From assembly GCA_002451155.1 (NCBI GenBank), contig DKBG01000125.1, positions 15,193 through 29,031 on the forward strand: a stretch of DNA of 13,839 nucleotides. The letters are read 5' to 3'. Below the pieces are notes generated by a model that saw only the letters and a list, made by a program, of their open reading frames with translations, did not search any database and had not been told where the DNA came from. Source of the DNA: Ignavibacteria bacterium UBA6906 (GTDB lineage: Bacteria; Bacteroidota; Ignavibacteria; UBA10030; UBA6906). This document shows, piece after piece, positions 12,083 through 13,839 of the stretch (position 1 is its first letter; every line of letters starts with the position of its first letter). The position numbers were made by a program, and so were the translations under genes.

Positions 12083-13839
12083 ATGGCAACGGTGAATGAA
12101 AAGATAGTTCCGGTTGATATCGAAGACGAAATGCGGGGGTCCTACATTGACTACTCGATGTCAGTCATTGTTGCCCGCGCCCTGCCCGATGTCCGTGACG
12201 GCCTCAAACCCGTCCACCGGCGGGTGCTGTACGGTATGCAGGAACTCGGACTTGCAGCGAACAGGTCCTATAAGAAATCTGCCCGCATAGTGGGCGAAGT
12301 GCTGGGAAAATACCACCCGCACGGTGACTCCTCAGTATACGATGCCATGGTCAGGATGGCACAGGAGTGGTCGTTACGTTATCCGCTTATCGACGGCCAG
12401 GGAAACTTCGGTTCCATTGATGGAGACAGCCCGGCCGCGATGCGTTACACGGAAGCACGGCTGCGAAAGATCGCAGAAGAGATGCTGGATGACATCGACA
12501 AGAATACCGTCGACTTTCAGCTGAATTTTGACGACTCGCTGGAAGAGCCAACGGTCCTTCCTGCAAAGATACCCAACCTGCTGATCAATGGTGCATCAGG
12601 CATTGCCGTCGGTATGGCTACAAACATGCCCCCGCACAACCTGGGCGAAGTGGTTGATGGCACCATTGCATACATTGAAAACAGGGAGATCACGGTATCT
12701 GAGCTGATGCAGTTCGTCAAGGCGCCTGATTTCCCGACAGGAGGAATCATTTATGGCTACGAGGGGGTCAAGGAAGCCTTCGAAACCGGCCGTGGCCGAA
12801 TTGTCGTCAGGGGAGAGGCGAGAATCGAACCCTCACCCTCAGGCCGTGACCGGATCATTGTCACCTCCATTCCATACCTGGTAAACAAGGCTGAAATGAT
12901 CCGAAGAACAGCCGAACTGGTGAATGAGAAGAAACTGGACGGTATCTCCGACATCAGGGACGAGTCGGACAGGAGTGGTCTTCGGATAGTATATGAGCTT
13001 AAAAAAGAAGCCGTATCGAATATAGTGCTGAACAAGCTATTTCAGATGACAGCACTCCAAACGGCATTCAATGTCAACAATGTCGCCCTTGTCAACGGCA
13101 AGCCCAAGCTGCTCAACCTGAAGGACCTTATCACCCATTTCGTTGACCACCGCCATGAGGTGGTTACCCGGCGCACCCAGTATGAACTTGACCAGGCTGA
13201 GAAAAGGGCCCATATTCTGGAAGGATTGCTCATTGCCCTCGACCACCTTGATGAAGTGATCGCCCTGATCAGGGCATCGCAAACCCCGGAAGAGGCCAAG
13301 GAAGGCCTGATGACCAAATTCGAATTGAGCGACGTTCAGGCCAAAGCGATCCTTGAAATGAGACTGCAGCGCCTCACTGGGCTGGAAAGGGAAAAGATCA
13401 AGGAAGAATACGAAGAACTGCTGAAAAGGATAGCCCATTACAAGCTTGTGCTTTCCGACGAATCACTCAGGATGCAGATCATCAAGGATGAGTTGATGGA
13501 GATCAAAGATAAATACGGTGAGGAACCGCGCAGCCAGATCGAATATACTGCCGGTGATTTCCGTATCGAGGATACCATACCGGATGAAGAGGTGGTTATC
13601 ACGATCAGCCATCTGGGTTATATTAAAAGGACAGCCCTGATCGAATACAGGAGGCAAAACAGGGGCGGCAGGGGAGCCAAAGGCACCGACCTGCGCGGAG
13701 AAGACTTCCTTGAACACCTTTTCGTGGCCACCAATCATAATTATATCCTGTTCTTTACGGAAAAAGGGAAATGTTTCTGGTTGAGGGTTTATGAAATCCC
13801 GGAAGGCACCAAGAGCTCCAAGGGCAGGGCCATCCAGAA
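12083..13839 (+). CDS. gyrA: DNA gyrase subunit A, truncated by window edge
   Basis: Breakage-reunion subunit of gyrase. I translated 585 complete codons from the ATG at 12083 and no stop occurs before the edge. The catalytic tyrosine is Y122 in AAMRYTEARL, and the quinolone-determining region reads KYHPHGDSSVYDAMVRM with Ser 83 and Asp 87, the residues usually seen in drug-susceptible enzymes. The gyrase-specific GyrA box is QNRGGRG at 525-531 (13655 onward), which separates it from topoisomerase IV ParC. The window ends in the first blade of the C-terminal beta-pinwheel. GGAAG about ten bases upstream may serve as ribosome binding site; the gap from gyrB is 50 bases. The 3' part resembles Bacteroidia GyrA and uses AGG for arginine far more than neighbouring genes. 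Confidence 0.97.
   Translation, partial: MATVNEKIVPVDIEDEMRGSYIDYSMSVIVARALPDVRDGLKPVHRRVLYGMQELGLAANRSYKKSARIVGEVLGKYHPHGDSSVYDAMVRMAQEWSLRYPLIDGQGNFGSIDGDSPAAMRYTEARLRKIAEEMLDDIDKNTVDFQLNFDDSLEEPTVLPAKIPNLLINGASGIAVGMATNMPPHNLGEVVDGTIAYIENREITVSELMQFVKAPDFPTGGIIYGYEGVKEAFETGRGRIVVRGEARIEPSPSGRDRIIVTSIPYLVNKAEMIRRTAELVNEKKLDGISDIRDESDRSGLRIVYELKKEAVSNIVLNKLFQMTALQTAFNVNNVALVNGKPKLLNLKDLITHFVDHRHEVVTRRTQYELDQAEKRAHILEGLLIALDHLDEVIALIRASQTPEEAKEGLMTKFELSDVQAKAILEMRLQRLTGLEREKIKEEYEELLKRIAHYKLVLSDESLRMQIIKDELMEIKDKYGEEPRSQIEYTAGDFRIEDTIPDEEVVITISHLGYIKRTALIEYRRQNRGGRGAKGTDLRGEDFLEHLFVATNHNYILFFTEKGKCFWLRVYEIPEGTKSSKGRAIQ

Noticed and set aside
12058..12087. Perfect -35 hexamer TTGACA before gyrA as a gyrA promoter
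   Set aside because: The matching -10 position (about 12081-12087, TATGGC) covers the gyrA start codon, so transcription would begin inside the gene. Probably chance.
1..13839. CRISPR array, insertion sequence, tRNA/rRNA gene or defence system
   Set aside because: I looked for regular repeat-spacer structure, transposase motifs, terminal inverted repeats and cloverleaf sequences and saw none; every coding region is a core replication, translation or membrane-biogenesis gene.

Overview
This window is the chromosomal replication-origin neighbourhood of a bacterium. It holds a divergent set of core genes arranged around a gene-free stretch between rpmH and dnaA. On the minus strand, reading away from the origin, lie rpmH, rnpA, yidD, yidC, then mnmE and mnmG (mnmG runs off the left edge). 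On the plus strand lie dnaA, dnaN, recF, a DciA-type DUF721 gene, gyrB and gyrA (gyrA runs off the right edge). All genes point away from about 5.1-5.5 kb, as expected when transcription follows replication on both arms. I saw no transposase, phage, CRISPR, tRNA or rRNA sequence.

The protein sequences look like the FCB group (Bacteroidota/Chlorobiota side). The short YidC N-terminus beginning MDKQTTIGF, the L34 sequence ending in KLTVSDER and the dnaA-dnaN-recF-DUF721-gyrB-gyrA order suggest a Chlorobi/Ignavibacteria/Kapabacteria-like or Rhodothermota-like lineage rather than class Bacteroidia. This placement is from memory of the families and is tentative. Several genes have clear Shine-Dalgarno sequences (dnaN, yidC, rpmH), which also argues against typical Bacteroidia. 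GC content looks moderate, in the mid-fifties, and drops in the two large intergenic regions.

Layout: 1-905 mnmG (5' part) and 902-2296 mnmE share a 4-base ATGA overlap; mnmG carries a near-perfect ParB-binding parS site in its first codons. A strong minus-strand terminator (2364-2400) ends the rpmH-rnpA-yidD-yidC operon (4988 to 2426). 4989-5487 is the probable oriC, with a perfect DnaA box, an overlapping inverted pair of near-boxes, three GTTGATAAC repeats, candidate dnaA and rpmH promoters, and a possible leader ORF in front of rpmH. dnaA is at 5488-6954. A 387-base gap (6955-7341) has degenerate DnaA boxes and GTTCAT repeats and leads to dnaN (7342-8457). Then follow recF, DUF721/dciA, gyrB and gyrA.

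Together the genes cover replication initiation (DnaA), processivity (clamp), probable helicase loading (DciA), gap repair (RecF), supercoiling (GyrAB), chromosome segregation (parS), tRNA wobble modification (MnmE/MnmG), tRNA 5' maturation (RnpA) and membrane protein insertion (YidC/YidD). I found no accessory or clearly novel system. The points worth a second look are regulatory: parS in mnmG, the origin architecture on both sides of dnaA, the leader ORF coupled to rpmH, a probably leaderless mnmE, and a sharp shift of arginine codon use inside gyrA.
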